Part shown: piece after piece, positions 34,976-43,094 of the stretch
Position numbering within the stretch: the stretch's first letter is position 1
Layout: each line of letters starts with the position of its first letter
From: Clostridia bacterium
GTDB lineage: Bacteria > Bacillota > Clostridia > Christensenellales > Aristaeellaceae
Assembly: GCA_017938695.1 (NCBI GenBank)
Contig: JAGBBA010000004.1
Location: 17,872-81,871 of the forward strand
DNA: 64,000 nucleotides
Direction of reading: 5' to 3'
The notes under the pieces: model-generated
What the model saw: the letters and a program-made list of their open reading frames with translations, nothing else
What the model was told of the DNA's origin: nothing
The model's database searches: none
Position numbers and translations under genes: made by a program

Positions 34976-35145
34976 ACCAGAGGGGGTGTCACCCCCTCTG
35001 GACTCCCCGGCCAAAGGGGCTCTGCCCCTTTGGAAACCCTGCCAAAGGGCCTTCGGCCCTCTGGACTCCCGCTCGGGGATGGCCGCGGTACGCCTGCCAA
35101 GGAGGGGTCACGGCGCATAACGGATGCGCCGCGACGCGGGGGATG
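34976..35145 (+). repeat. Modular intergenic repeat, copy C (divIVA-helicase)
   Basis: Three hairpins in a row: CCAGAGGGGG/CCCCCTCTGG at about 34977-35001, CAAAGGGGC/GCCCCTTTG (35012-35032) and AAAGGGCC/GGCCCT (35043-35062). They are separated by GGACTCC-like spacers and followed by the core GGGGATGGC (35075) ... GGGGTCACGGCGC ... GCGCCGCGACGCGGG (to about 35141). Ends about 15 bases before the helicase ribosome site. Confidence 0.75.
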
Positions 35146-35169
35146 CATCAACGAAGGAGGTGAGTCGGC

Positions 35170-37464
35170 ATGGAGAGCATTCGTATGGCGGTGCGTACGC
35201 TGGTGGAGTTTACCCTCCATGGCGACGATATCCTGCGTTTGGGTGGGTCGTTGAAGGACATGCAGGACGGCATGCTGGGGCACAAGGCGCGGCAAGCCCT
35301 GCTGGGGGACGGCTGGCAGAGCGAGGTGCCGCTGTCCATTCGCATTCCTGTGGAGGAAGAGGACGCGGAGCTGCACATCACCGGGCGCATGGATGCCTTT
35401 TGCGACGGGGATGTGCCGGTGATCGAGGAGATCAAGCTGTGGCAGAGCAAAGAGCCGCCCTTGGTGCCCTATGCGGCTCACGAGGCCCAAGCGGTGTGCT
35501 ACGGGCATATGCTTTGCCAGGAGCAGGGCGTTGGTCAGGTGATGATCCGGGTGGCGTATGTGGACCGCAAGGGCAACGTGCACGGGCAGTTCGACACCCT
35601 GCTGACGGCGGCGGAGTGCCGGGAGAGGTTCTACGGCCTGCTGCTGCCTTACATCCGCCGGATGCGGCTCTTGCGCGGACACAGACGGGCGCGGAATGCC
35701 TCGCTGGCCGCGCTGAACTTCCCCTACGACAGCTACCGCGCCGGGCAGCGGGACATGGCGGTGCAGGTGTACACGGCCATCCGCCTGCAGTGTCGGCTTT
35801 TTGCCAGCATGCCCACCGGCACGGGAAAAAGTGTGGCGGCCCTGTTTCCGGCATTGAAGGCTCTGGGCGAGGGGCTTACCGGGCAGGTGTATTACCTCAC
35901 CGCCCGCACCACCCAGCGGCAGGGCGCGCTGGAGGCTGTGGCCCGGATGCACCGCCAGCCCCTGCACCTGTGGACGCTCACTCTGGATGCCAAGGATAAG
36001 CAATGCCCGGAAAAAACGGTGTGCCACCCGGACTTCTGCCCCCGGGCGAAGGGGCATTTCCTGCGGGACAGTGCGGCCATCGAGGAAATGATGCAGCAGG
36101 ACGACTGGTCGCCCGAAGCCATCCGGCAGATGGCGGACAAGCACAACCTCTGCCCCTTTGAGTTCAGCCTGTCCCTGGCGGAGATCGCCGACCTGACCGT
36201 TTGCGACTACAACTACGCCCTTGATCCGGCGGTGCACATCCAGCGCATTTTTGACCGCACCGCCAACGTAACCCTGCTTATCGACGAGGCCCACAACCTT
36301 CTGCACCGCGTGCGCGACATGCTCTCCGGCTCCATCGAGGGAGGGCGCATCCGCAAGCTGCGCACGGTGGTGGGCAAGGCGGCGGGCCGCAAGCACCGGC
36401 TGTACAAGGCCATGACGGAGATGCTCAAGGCCCTGGACGACCTGCCCGTGGATGAAGAGGCCGACGAGGGTCGTCTGCTGTCCCTGCCCCAGAGCGTTGA
36501 TAACGCTGCCGCTGACCTGGCGGATGCCTTTATGGCGGCGGCCAATGAGTCCTTCCCCTGGGACGAGGCTGGCGAGAGGGTGGGGGATACCCTGCTGGCC
36601 CTTTTGAGCTTCCTGCGGGCGCGGCGGCGCGACAGCAGCGAGTACGCCTTCCTGTGGCAGGGCCGCAAGACGCGCACGGTGCATGCTTTTGCGCTGGAGG
36701 TGGGCGCGTACTTCCGGGAGGTGACGGCACCGCTTTCCGGCGTGGTGTGCTTCTCGGCCACCATGGATCCCCTGGAGGACATGCGCCGTCTGCTGGGTGG
36801 CGAGGAGGACGACGCCTGCTTTGCCATGCCCTCACCCTTCCCCAAAGAAAACCTGCTGATCCTGCAGGCGAATGTGAATACCCGTTACCAGCACCGGGAG
36901 GCGGCCTGCGGACAGATCGCATCTGCCATCCGCCGCCTGTGGGAAAGCAAGCCCGGGCGGTACATGGCGTTCTTCCCCAGCTTTGCCTTCATGAACAAGG
37001 CGGCGGAGGAGCTGGACATCCCCTGCCAGGTGCAGCGCAGCGGCATGACGGAGGAGGAACGCCGGGCATTCCTGGCCCCCTATCACCCCGGCGGCGAGCC
37101 TGCCCTGTCCCTGTGCGTGCTGGGCGGCATCTTCGCTGAGGGCATCGACCTGCCCGGCGATGCCCTGGACGGCGTGGTGATCGTGGGCGTGGGGCTGCCC
37201 CAGGTGAATCTGTTCCAGGAAACGCTCCGGGATTATTACGAGGAAACCTTGCAAAGCGGCTTCCTCTATGCCTACATGATCCCCGGCATGCAGAAGGTGG
37301 CCCAGGCCGTGGGCCGTGTCATCCGCACGGAAAATGACCGGGGCGTGGCCATCCTGCTGGACGACCGCTACCGCCAGGGGGCTTACCGCCGCCTGATGCC
37401 TGCCCACTGGCAGGTGCAGACGGAGGCCAACCTGCCGGATTTCTGGCGGGGGATTGACAAATAA
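35170..37464 (+). CDS. DinG/XPD-type helicase with N-terminal PD-(D/E)XK nuclease domain
   Basis: 764 residues. Residues 1-180 form a RecB-like nuclease domain: D75 in TGRMDAF and E87-x-K89 in VIEEIKLW. The helicase follows: Walker A MPTGTGKS (K220), four cysteines C279, C285, C290 and C328 spaced as the XPD/DinG iron-sulfur cluster, DEAH (372-375), SAT at FSATMDP and the C-terminal QAVGRVIRTENDRGVAI motif. This Rad3-family nuclease-helicase is found in Clostridia and resembles DinG acting on damaged or structured DNA, but the exact substrate is unknown. ATG at 35170 after GAAGGAGGTGAG. It starts behind repeat copy C. Confidence 0.87.
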   Translation: MESIRMAVRTLVEFTLHGDDILRLGGSLKDMQDGMLGHKARQALLGDGWQSEVPLSIRIPVEEEDAELHITGRMDAFCDGDVPVIEEIKLWQSKEPPLVPYAAHEAQAVCYGHMLCQEQGVGQVMIRVAYVDRKGNVHGQFDTLLTAAECRERFYGLLLPYIRRMRLLRGHRRARNASLAALNFPYDSYRAGQRDMAVQVYTAIRLQCRLFASMPTGTGKSVAALFPALKALGEGLTGQVYYLTARTTQRQGALEAVARMHRQPLHLWTLTLDAKDKQCPEKTVCHPDFCPRAKGHFLRDSAAIEEMMQQDDWSPEAIRQMADKHNLCPFEFSLSLAEIADLTVCDYNYALDPAVHIQRIFDRTANVTLLIDEAHNLLHRVRDMLSGSIEGGRIRKLRTVVGKAAGRKHRLYKAMTEMLKALDDLPVDEEADEGRLLSLPQSVDNAAADLADAFMAAANESFPWDEAGERVGDTLLALLSFLRARRRDSSEYAFLWQGRKTRTVHAFALEVGAYFREVTAPLSGVVCFSATMDPLEDMRRLLGGEEDDACFAMPSPFPKENLLILQANVNTRYQHREAACGQIASAIRRLWESKPGRYMAFFPSFAFMNKAAEELDIPCQVQRSGMTEEERRAFLAPYHPGGEPALSLCVLGGIFAEGIDLPGDALDGVVIVGVGLPQVNLFQETLRDYYEETLQSGFLYAYMIPGMQKVAQAVGRVIRTENDRGVAILLDDRYRQGAYRRLMPAHWQVQTEANLPDFWRGIDK

Positions 37465-37481
37465 GGCTGATTGGATACAAT
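37454..37481 (+). promoter_or_regulatory. Promoter overlapping the helicase stop codon
   Basis: TTGACA (37454-37459), 16 bases, TACAAT (37476-37481). It drives the E2-like gene with a leader of about 70 bases in which I see no clear structure. Confidence 0.6.
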
Positions 37482-37556
37482 GAAAACGTGGCTTTTTCGA
37501 CATTTTTCATTTTGCGATCATATCTGCCACAAATCATCGGCAAAGGTGGTACATTT

Positions 37557-38474
37557 ATGTTTGGACGCAGACCCGACGGACGGCGGATCACCAGCATTGA
37601 TCCCATTGTCCGCATCACCCCATACCTGATGCCCATGCGCTGCGATGCCCAGGTGTTTCTGCAGCACAAGGTGGATTACGAAATGCTGGCCCGCTACATC
37701 GCCAAGCAGAGTGCCAAGGGCGAAAAGGTGACCTTCATGCAGATCATCGTGGCGGCGTTCGTGCGCGCGGTGAGCCAGCACCCGGAGATCAACCGCTACA
37801 TCATGAACAAGCAGTTCTACTCCCGCAACAACTGCACCGTGTCCTTCACTATGCTGAAGGACCCCCAAAATGCCGAGGGCGGCGAGACCGCGGTGAAGCT
37901 CCGCTTTGACCCCACCGATACCCTCTACGACGTGCGCGACCGCATGAACAAGGCCATCGAGGCCAACCGCGGCGTGGATAACCAGAACTTCCTGGATAGC
38001 CTGGTGCGCGTGCTGCATGCGGTGCCCGGCCTGCCCACCGTGATCGTCGGCCTGGTGCGCCTGCTGGACCGCTACGGCCTGTGTCCCGGTGCGCTGCTGG
38101 ACGAGCTGCCCTTCCACACCAGCATGTACATTACCAACAACGCCTCCATCGGCCTGCACCATGTGAACCACCACATTTACAACTTTGGTTCCACGAGCCT
38201 CTTCTTCGGCATGGGCTCGGTGGAGCGCACCATGGTGATGGAGGACGGCCAGCCCCGCATGAAGCGTTGGCTGCCCATCGGCATTACGGCGGACGAGCGC
38301 GTGTGCTCCGGTGCGCACTATGCTGGCTTCTTCGCCACCATGAACCGCTGCCTGAACAACCCCGAGCTGCTGGAAGTTCCCCCGGAGAGCGTGCGCTACG
38401 ACGAGAAGATGGAATACCACGAGCCCAAGGTGAATGCTGACAAGCCCGTGGAAGAAAAGACTGTTTCTGCGTAA
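37557..38474 (+). CDS. Orphan 2-oxoacid dehydrogenase E2-like acyltransferase domain
   Basis: 305 residues with the chloramphenicol-acetyltransferase/E2 catalytic fold: VTFMQIIVAAFVRAVSQHPEINRYIMN, then a central ALLDELPFHTSMYITNNASIGLHHVNHHIYNFGSTSLFFGMG and the C-terminal GITADERVCSGAHYAGFF. No lipoyl domain, no E1 or E3 genes nearby. The catalytic DHRVIDG motif of true E2 reads DERVCSG (246-252), so the histidine and the aspartate are both changed. It is therefore either a non-catalytic homologue or uses H254. Start at 37557 after AAAGGTGG. Some Clostridia have such single-domain proteins with unknown role. Confidence 0.72.
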   Translation: MFGRRPDGRRITSIDPIVRITPYLMPMRCDAQVFLQHKVDYEMLARYIAKQSAKGEKVTFMQIIVAAFVRAVSQHPEINRYIMNKQFYSRNNCTVSFTMLKDPQNAEGGETAVKLRFDPTDTLYDVRDRMNKAIEANRGVDNQNFLDSLVRVLHAVPGLPTVIVGLVRLLDRYGLCPGALLDELPFHTSMYITNNASIGLHHVNHHIYNFGSTSLFFGMGSVERTMVMEDGQPRMKRWLPIGITADERVCSGAHYAGFFATMNRCLNNPELLEVPPESVRYDEKMEYHEPKVNADKPVEEKTVSA

Positions 38475-38481
38475 ATTTTCT

Positions 38482-38512
38482 GCCCATATCTTTGCGGATA
38501 TGGGCATTTTTG
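38482..38512 (+). terminator. Terminator after the E2-like gene
   Basis: GCCCATATC, six-base loop, GATATGGGC and ATTTTTGT. Confidence 0.85.
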
Positions 38513-38563
38513 TGTAACGAAACTGATTCTCCGGTGTCTAAATAAGTGAAAGGGGGTGAGCTG

Positions 38564-39055
38564 GTGAACGATTTCGAGCAGAGCTACCGGGAGTACGAGC
38601 GCATGGTACACGCTTTTCTCCTGCGGCTGTGCGGCAACGAAAGCCTGGCGGAAGAACTGACGCAGGAAACCTTCTATCAGGCACTGAAGCACTGGAAGGA
38701 ATTCCGGGGCGAGAGCAACGTTTCCACATGGCTGTGTACCATCGGCAAGCGGCTGTATCTGAACTGCCTGCGCCGCCAGCCCACACTGCCCCTGGAGGAA
38801 GCCCCGGAGCCCCGCACGCCGGACATTGCAGAGGCCATTGCCGACAGCGACCGCATGATGGACGCCCACCGCCTTTTACACCGGCTGCCGGAGCCCTTCC
38901 GGGAGGTGTTCACCCTGCGCACCTTTGGCGAACTGAGCCATGGGCAAATCGCCAGCCTGTTCGGCAAAAGCGAAAGCTGGGCCAGGGTGACCTATTACCG
39001 GGCGAGGCAGATGCTGAGCCACATGGCCAAGGAGGAATGGAACGATGAAGGATAA
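38564..39055 (+). CDS. ECF-family sigma factor (second in window)
   Basis: 163 residues with region 2 (YERMVHAFLLRLCGNESLAEELTQETFYQALKHW) and region 4 (LHRLPEPFREVFTLRTFGELSHGQIASLFGKSESWARVTYYRARQML), separated by a short acidic linker. The start is a GTG at 38564, because AAAGGGGGTGAG lies just before it; a GTG at 38546 precedes the site. It overlaps its anti-sigma gene by 11 bases. Unlike the sigma at 13681 I see no ECF-type promoter upstream. Confidence 0.88.
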   Translation: MNDFEQSYREYERMVHAFLLRLCGNESLAEELTQETFYQALKHWKEFRGESNVSTWLCTIGKRLYLNCLRRQPTLPLEEAPEPRTPDIAEAIADSDRMMDAHRLLHRLPEPFREVFTLRTFGELSHGQIASLFGKSESWARVTYYRARQMLSHMAKEEWNDEG

Positions 39056-39878
39056 ATGCTCAATTGCCCGGGACCTGATGCCCCTGGTGATCGACGGCGC
39101 GTGCAGCGAGGAAAGCAACAAGTTTGTGAAGGAGCATGTGGCGGAATGTCCGCCCTGCGCGGAAATCTGGGGCGAAATGAAAACCGAGCTGCCACGCATG
39201 GCCGCCGAAAAGGAAAAGGCTGAATTGGAAAAGGCCGCCAAGGCCATGAAGAAGAAGCGGAGGAAGCGGGTGTGGCTTACCTCGCTCATCGCTGTGGTAA
39301 CGAGTATCGTTCTGCTTTGGGGTGGACGATGGTTGTATCATGATCTGACGTTGTATTCCCGAGTCCCCATGGACAAGGACGAGTATACTGTGCAGTTGTA
39401 TAGAATGTCCGACGGCACGGGACTGGTCGTCTACGACCTGACGCGGGATGACGCCCAATGCGGAATAGGCATGGGCAGCGGAGGCGGCGTGATCAATCTG
39501 CGGCTGGAGGAACCGGTGATCCAGCGGGGTAGTGAGAGGCTTGAGAAACTATATGGCGGTTATCGTACAGCTGAGCTTGGTGGCTGGAATGAGCAGGGGT
39601 GGATGAACGTTAGCGACAGAGAAAAGGTGTCCTGGGATGTGGAGGGTCGGGAGAACTATCTGATACAGGAACCCATTCAGCAAATCTGGGTGGACTACGG
39701 GGATGGCCAGGAACTGATCTACACCCACGGCGATGAAGTCCCCACCTGCTCACCGGAGATGGAAGCTTACCTGGACTACCTGCATAATCCGCCGGGCATC
39801 GGCAAGGGCAAGTATGGCATGGAATACGACTACGACAAGCTGGCCGAACTCCGCGCCTTGGTTCCTGAGTGGCACTAA
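39045..39878 (+). CDS. Membrane anti-sigma factor with zinc-finger (HC2-like) domain
   Basis: 277 residues. The N-terminal anti-sigma domain CSIARDLMPLVIDGACSEESNKFVKEHVAECPPC carries the H-x3-C-x2-C motif and the preceding cysteine. A lysine-rich coil and a transmembrane helix (about 78-98, VWLTSLIAVVTSIVLLWGGRW) follow, then about 175 extracellular residues without a recognised fold. Typical partner that holds the ECF sigma at the membrane and senses an envelope signal. The gene overlaps the sigma gene by 11 bases. GC content drops somewhat in the extracellular part. Confidence 0.87.
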   Translation: MKDKCSIARDLMPLVIDGACSEESNKFVKEHVAECPPCAEIWGEMKTELPRMAAEKEKAELEKAAKAMKKKRRKRVWLTSLIAVVTSIVLLWGGRWLYHDLTLYSRVPMDKDEYTVQLYRMSDGTGLVVYDLTRDDAQCGIGMGSGGGVINLRLEEPVIQRGSERLEKLYGGYRTAELGGWNEQGWMNVSDREKVSWDVEGRENYLIQEPIQQIWVDYGDGQELIYTHGDEVPTCSPEMEAYLDYLHNPPGIGKGKYGMEYDYDKLAELRALVPEWH

Positions 39879-39888
39879 GGAGGAATCC

Positions 39889-39947
39889 GCCTCCGTTCTG
39901 TCGAATACGGGAAGGAAACCCGTAGCATGGCAGAACGGAGGCTTTTT
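39889..39947 (+). terminator. Long hairpin with T-run whose 3' arm carries the tyrA ribosome site
   Basis: GCCTCCGTTCTG and CAGAACGGAGGC pair over 12 bp, with an inner ACGGG/CCCGT stem, followed by TTTTT. It looks like an intrinsic terminator for the sigma/anti-sigma operon, but the only ribosome site for tyrA (GGAGG, 39937-39941) is inside the descending arm, so the fold would also hide it. Confidence 0.7.
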
Positions 39948-39950
39948 GAT

Positions 39951-40784
39951 ATGAATATCGGTGTTGTGGGCCTGGGCCTTATCGGCGGCTCCCTGGCCAA
40001 AACCATCAAACTCCATACCGAGCACAAGGTCATCGGCTGTGATATCGACCTGCAAACGGTGCTGCAGGCCCAGCTGATGGATGCGCTCGACGAGGAAATG
40101 GACAAGTTTAACCTGCCCCAGTGCGATATGGTGCTGGTAGCCCTGTACCCGGCGGCGATCGTCCAGTGGGTGCAGGAGCACGCAGGGCAGATCAAGCCCG
40201 GCGCGCTGGTGATCGACTGCGGCGGCGTGAAGCAGGAAATCTGCCGCCAGCTGGTGCCCCTGGCCAAAGAAAACGGCTGGCATTTCATCGGCGGCCATCC
40301 CATGGCAGGCCGGGAATTCTCCGGCTTCAAGTATGCCAAGGACGACCTGTTCGACAACGCCAGCATGATCCTCACCCCCATGGGCGACGAGGAGCCGGAG
40401 CTGCTCCAGCACGCCCGGGACTTCTTTATGGACCTGGGCTTCCGCCGGGTGCAGTTCACCACGCCTCAGACCCACGATGAGATGATCGCCTACACCAGCC
40501 AGCTGGCCCACATTGTGTCCAGTGCGTATGTGAAAACGCCCCGCGCCGGCAACCACAGGGGCTTCTCTGCCGGTTCCTTTGCGGATATGACCCGCGTGGC
40601 CCGGCTCAACGAGCAGATGTGGACGGAGCTGTTCTTCGACAACCGCGAGGCCCTGCTGCCCGAGGTGGAGGGCCTGGTGGAACGCCTGGCCGAGTACCGC
40701 GACGCCCTGCGCGACGGCGACGAGCAGCGCATGATGCAGCTGTTGCGCGATGGCCGGGAGATCAAGGAAAGGCTGGAAAACTGA
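39951..40784 (+). CDS. tyrA: Prephenate dehydrogenase
   Basis: 277 residues. The NAD-binding Rossmann motif is at the very start (NIGVVGLGLIGGSLAKTIK), followed by VLVALYPAAIVQWV, CGGVKQEIC, HFIGGHPMAGREFSGFKYAKDDLF with the catalytic GGHPMAG, and QLAHIVSSAYV. It oxidises prephenate to 4-hydroxyphenylpyruvate for tyrosine synthesis. No ACT or chorismate mutase domain, so feedback control must act elsewhere. The start at 39951 is fixed by GGAGG 9 bases before. It overlaps the DUF523 gene by one base. Confidence 0.93.
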   Translation: MNIGVVGLGLIGGSLAKTIKLHTEHKVIGCDIDLQTVLQAQLMDALDEEMDKFNLPQCDMVLVALYPAAIVQWVQEHAGQIKPGALVIDCGGVKQEICRQLVPLAKENGWHFIGGHPMAGREFSGFKYAKDDLFDNASMILTPMGDEEPELLQHARDFFMDLGFRRVQFTTPQTHDEMIAYTSQLAHIVSSAYVKTPRAGNHRGFSAGSFADMTRVARLNEQMWTELFFDNREALLPEVEGLVERLAEYRDALRDGDEQRMMQLLRDGREIKERLEN

Positions 40785-41200
40785 TGCGTATCGTTGTATC
40801 GGCCTGCCTGCTGGGCGAAAACTGCAAGTACAGCGGCGGCAACAACCTGAACCAAGCCGTGGTGGACTTCGTCCGCGGGCATGAGGTGATCCCCGTCTGC
40901 CCCGAACGCCGCTGCGGCATGCCTGCACCCCGTCCCCGGGTGGAGATCCTGCACGGCCGCCTGATAGATGAGTTTGGCAAAGACGTGGATGCGCTCTACC
41001 GCCGCGGCGTGGCAGACACCATCGCCGACCTGGGGGATAAGCCCATTGATCTGGCGATCCTCCAGCCCCGCAGCCCCACTTGCGGCGTGCATGAGGTGTA
41101 CGACGGCACCTTCTCCGGCAGAAGAGTGCCGGGGCAGGGGGCACTGGCGGAGGCGTTGGGGAAAATGGGTGTTGCGCTGAAGGAGCAGGATGAACTGTAA
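40784..41200 (+). CDS. DUF523-family protein
   Basis: 138 residues, starting MRIVVSACLLGENCKYSGGNNLNQAVV, then VIPVCPERRCGMPAPRPRVEIL and AILQPRSPTCGVHEVYDGTFSGRRVPGQGALAEAL. The conserved cysteines (CLLG-x2-C, CPE-x3-G, SPTCG) are the DUF523 signature and suggest a metal or iron-sulfur site; function unknown, with suggestions of a role in thiol or tRNA modification in the literature of related families. Translationally coupled to tyrA (TGATG). Confidence 0.88.
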   Translation: MRIVVSACLLGENCKYSGGNNLNQAVVDFVRGHEVIPVCPERRCGMPAPRPRVEILHGRLIDEFGKDVDALYRRGVADTIADLGDKPIDLAILQPRSPTCGVHEVYDGTFSGRRVPGQGALAEALGKMGVALKEQDEL

Positions 41201-41226
41201 ATCCAACACGAAAGGAAGTTGTCGCA

Positions 41227-42594
41227 GTGACACGTATGAGCAACAAAACAAGGACGATCCTGGAATGGATTTTGATGCTGGGCGGATGGTTCTTTTTTGA
41301 GTGGCAGTATGTAGAAGTGCTGGAAGTGACAAACCGCTATCTGCTAAAAGATCATTTTCCAATGATTTGGAGCATCATGGCTATTGTGGAAATCATCCTA
41401 AGCCAATCATGGAAGCGTAAAGGTAACTGGATTCTTTACGCAGGTTTTGCCTTGGTTGTAGTGCGCTGCATGTTTACGCCCGAAGAATCTCAAAATGTAT
41501 GTTTTAAGGTAGTAACGAACTCAATTTGGGCGATGGGCGTATGTTACCATCTTGGCAGTGCATTGAGTAAGAAAAACCTGATACGATTTATCAAGGTCTT
41601 AATTGCCGGTTGGACGATCCAGCAAACCATTGCATCAGTGGCAGGTATATACTGTACACTGTATGATAAAACGATTTTAAATATGGCGGGCCATAAGTTG
41701 ATATGGTTCGATGGTAGACTGAGTTTACTTACTTTCTGTACAATTGCTGCTTCTAATCTGGTAGTTTCCTTTTTTGCTGCTATGTTAGGGGTCAGTATGA
41801 CAAAAAATATATTTGCCCGTATATTGTACATTGTTTCGATGCTAATTATGTTTGTTGCAATCGCGCTTACGAGTACAAGAACAGCATTTATTTCAATCGG
41901 TGCTGGATTAGGAATGTTCTTTATTGGATGGCTGATGAGAAAAGTCGGTCATAAAGAAGGAAATGGACAATATAGATTACGCAGACTGATTATTAGGGGA
42001 AGCGTAATAGCAGGTGCGCTGGCCATTGTTGTTGTTATATGCATAGTGATGATGCAAGGTGGCACCCTGTTCAATGAAGGGAAATCGACGGTTATGGATA
42101 GTGAAGGCGTTCCTGTTTTGAAACGAAGCTTCTCACTTACAAGTAATTTGTTAAGTGGACGTGAAGCAATTTGGGAATGCGGAATAAAAATGCTTCAGGA
42201 CAATCCGCGGTATTTACTGTACGGTGCATCCTTTGGTGATCATATGATCAAAGAAGCCAATTCCTATTACGTCCTTGGAAATGATGTTCCGTTTATCCAT
42301 TTCCATAATATCTATTTGCAGGCGTTGGTTGAGTGCGGAATTGGCGGCCTATTGCTTTTGCTTGGATTTATCATCTATTTTGCGAAAGCGGCAATATCTC
42401 TTTACGCGAATAAACAGTGGAGCGCGTGGAAATGCATGTTGCCGATTATCCCGGCTGTTGCTTTCCTGGCAGACATGGTTGAGTGTATGGCTTTGCTGCA
42501 GTACAATCATGTGGTCCTCCCCTTCATGATGCTGTTCATGGGCGTAACGATCCGTGTTGCGGCAGAACAGCAGGAGTTTGCTGAAATCATTTGA
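41227..42594 (+). CDS. O-antigen ligase/Wzy-like membrane protein, AT-rich
   Basis: 455 residues with about eleven transmembrane helices and a large loop carrying the Wzy_C/WaaL signature HFHNIYLQALVECGIGGLLLLLGF (about residues 357-380) and the earlier arginine motif LTSTRTAFISIGAG. Such proteins polymerise or ligate lipid-linked saccharides at the outer membrane face. No other polysaccharide genes are adjacent. Its base and codon use is clearly more AT-rich than every neighbour (many AAA, ATT, TTA codons), and it sits directly upstream of a tRNA-Leu, so horizontal acquisition is likely. The GTG at 41227 is preceded by GAAAGGAAG; an ATG at 41236 would be too far. Confidence 0.82.
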   Translation: MTRMSNKTRTILEWILMLGGWFFFEWQYVEVLEVTNRYLLKDHFPMIWSIMAIVEIILSQSWKRKGNWILYAGFALVVVRCMFTPEESQNVCFKVVTNSIWAMGVCYHLGSALSKKNLIRFIKVLIAGWTIQQTIASVAGIYCTLYDKTILNMAGHKLIWFDGRLSLLTFCTIAASNLVVSFFAAMLGVSMTKNIFARILYIVSMLIMFVAIALTSTRTAFISIGAGLGMFFIGWLMRKVGHKEGNGQYRLRRLIIRGSVIAGALAIVVVICIVMMQGGTLFNEGKSTVMDSEGVPVLKRSFSLTSNLLSGREAIWECGIKMLQDNPRYLLYGASFGDHMIKEANSYYVLGNDVPFIHFHNIYLQALVECGIGGLLLLLGFIIYFAKAAISLYANKQWSAWKCMLPIIPAVAFLADMVECMALLQYNHVVLPFMMLFMGVTIRVAAEQQEFAEII

Positions 42595-42609
42595 AAGGAA
42601 ATGCCTCAG

Positions 42610-42639
42610 GGTCGGTGAGAGAATCGCCGGCCCTTTTTG
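42610..42639 (+). terminator. Terminator after the Wzy-like gene
   Basis: GGGTCGGTGA/TCGCCGGCCC stem with two G-U pairs, then TTTTT. Confidence 0.75.
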
Positions 42640-42668
42640 TTGACTTCCCTCTCATTGCGCGGTATAAT
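42640..42668 (+). promoter_or_regulatory. Promoter of tRNA-Leu
   Basis: TTGACT (42640-42645), 17 bases, TATAAT (42663-42668), ending 11 bases before the tRNA. The -35 box overlaps the T-run of the preceding terminator. Confidence 0.8.
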
Positions 42669-42679
42669 ATTCCTTACTT

Positions 42680-42761
42680 GCTGATGTGGTGGAATGGCAG
42701 ACACCGGGGACTTAAAATCCCCTGCTCACAAGGCGTGCGGGTTCGAGTCCCGCCATCAGCA
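42680..42761 (+). tRNA. tRNA-Leu (anticodon TAA)
   Basis: Class II tRNA with long variable arm: acceptor GCTGATG/CATCAGC, anticodon loop CTTAAAA between GGGGA and TCCCC, T-arm GCGGG-TTCGAGT-CCCGC. The anticodon TAA reads UUA. CCA is not encoded (discriminator A, then CTC). Confidence 0.95.
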
Positions 42762-42769
42762 CTCCAGCA

Positions 42770-42812
42770 AAGCCTTGCAATACAACGGATGCAAGGCTCT
42801 TTTATTTTATGC
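42770..42812 (+). terminator. Terminator of tRNA-Leu
   Basis: AAGCCTTGCA and TGCAAGGCTC around an 11-base loop, then TTTTATTTT. Confidence 0.85.
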
Positions 42813-42952
42813 AGTACACACTTTAGTACCCGTTTGGGATTTAGAATTAGTATAAGTATTTATGTGTAAACAAAAGCACTCCATATGTACACAGAAGTAT
42901 GCATATGAAAAGGTGAATCGTTCAAAAATACAGATGCGTAGGTCCAGATTCA

Positions 42953-42965
42953 GCCATCAGCACTC
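42953..42965 (+). repeat. Direct repeat of the tRNA-Leu 3' end
   Basis: GCCATCAGCACTC repeats the tRNA-Leu tail at 42752-42764, exactly 201 bases downstream. The 42813-42952 stretch between them is AT-rich, holds no convincing gene, and looks foreign compared with the rest of the window. The 42966-43090 stretch holds one terminator and nothing else I recognise. Confidence 0.6.
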
Positions 42966-42967
42966 TG

Positions 42968-43000
42968 ACGCATGCACGATGAAAAGTGCAGGCGTTTTTT
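42968..43000 (+). terminator. Second terminator behind the tRNA tail copy
   Basis: ACGC-A-TGCAC, an eight-base loop, GTGCA-G-GCGT, then TTTTTT. It follows the duplicated tRNA tail just as the first terminator follows tRNA-Leu. Confidence 0.7.
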
Positions 43001-43094
43001 GTTGTTGCGAAAAATATTTTTCGTCAATGGCCGCTTTTGATAAGCTTTTGATTCTTTGTGGGCAAACGGGGACGGATGCACCGTTTGCCGTCGA

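Noticed and set aside
38519-38540. ECF-type promoter before the second ECF sigma gene
   Set aside because: GAAACT is present, but the GTC-like -10 lies only about 11 bases downstream; the spacing does not fit any ECF class I know.
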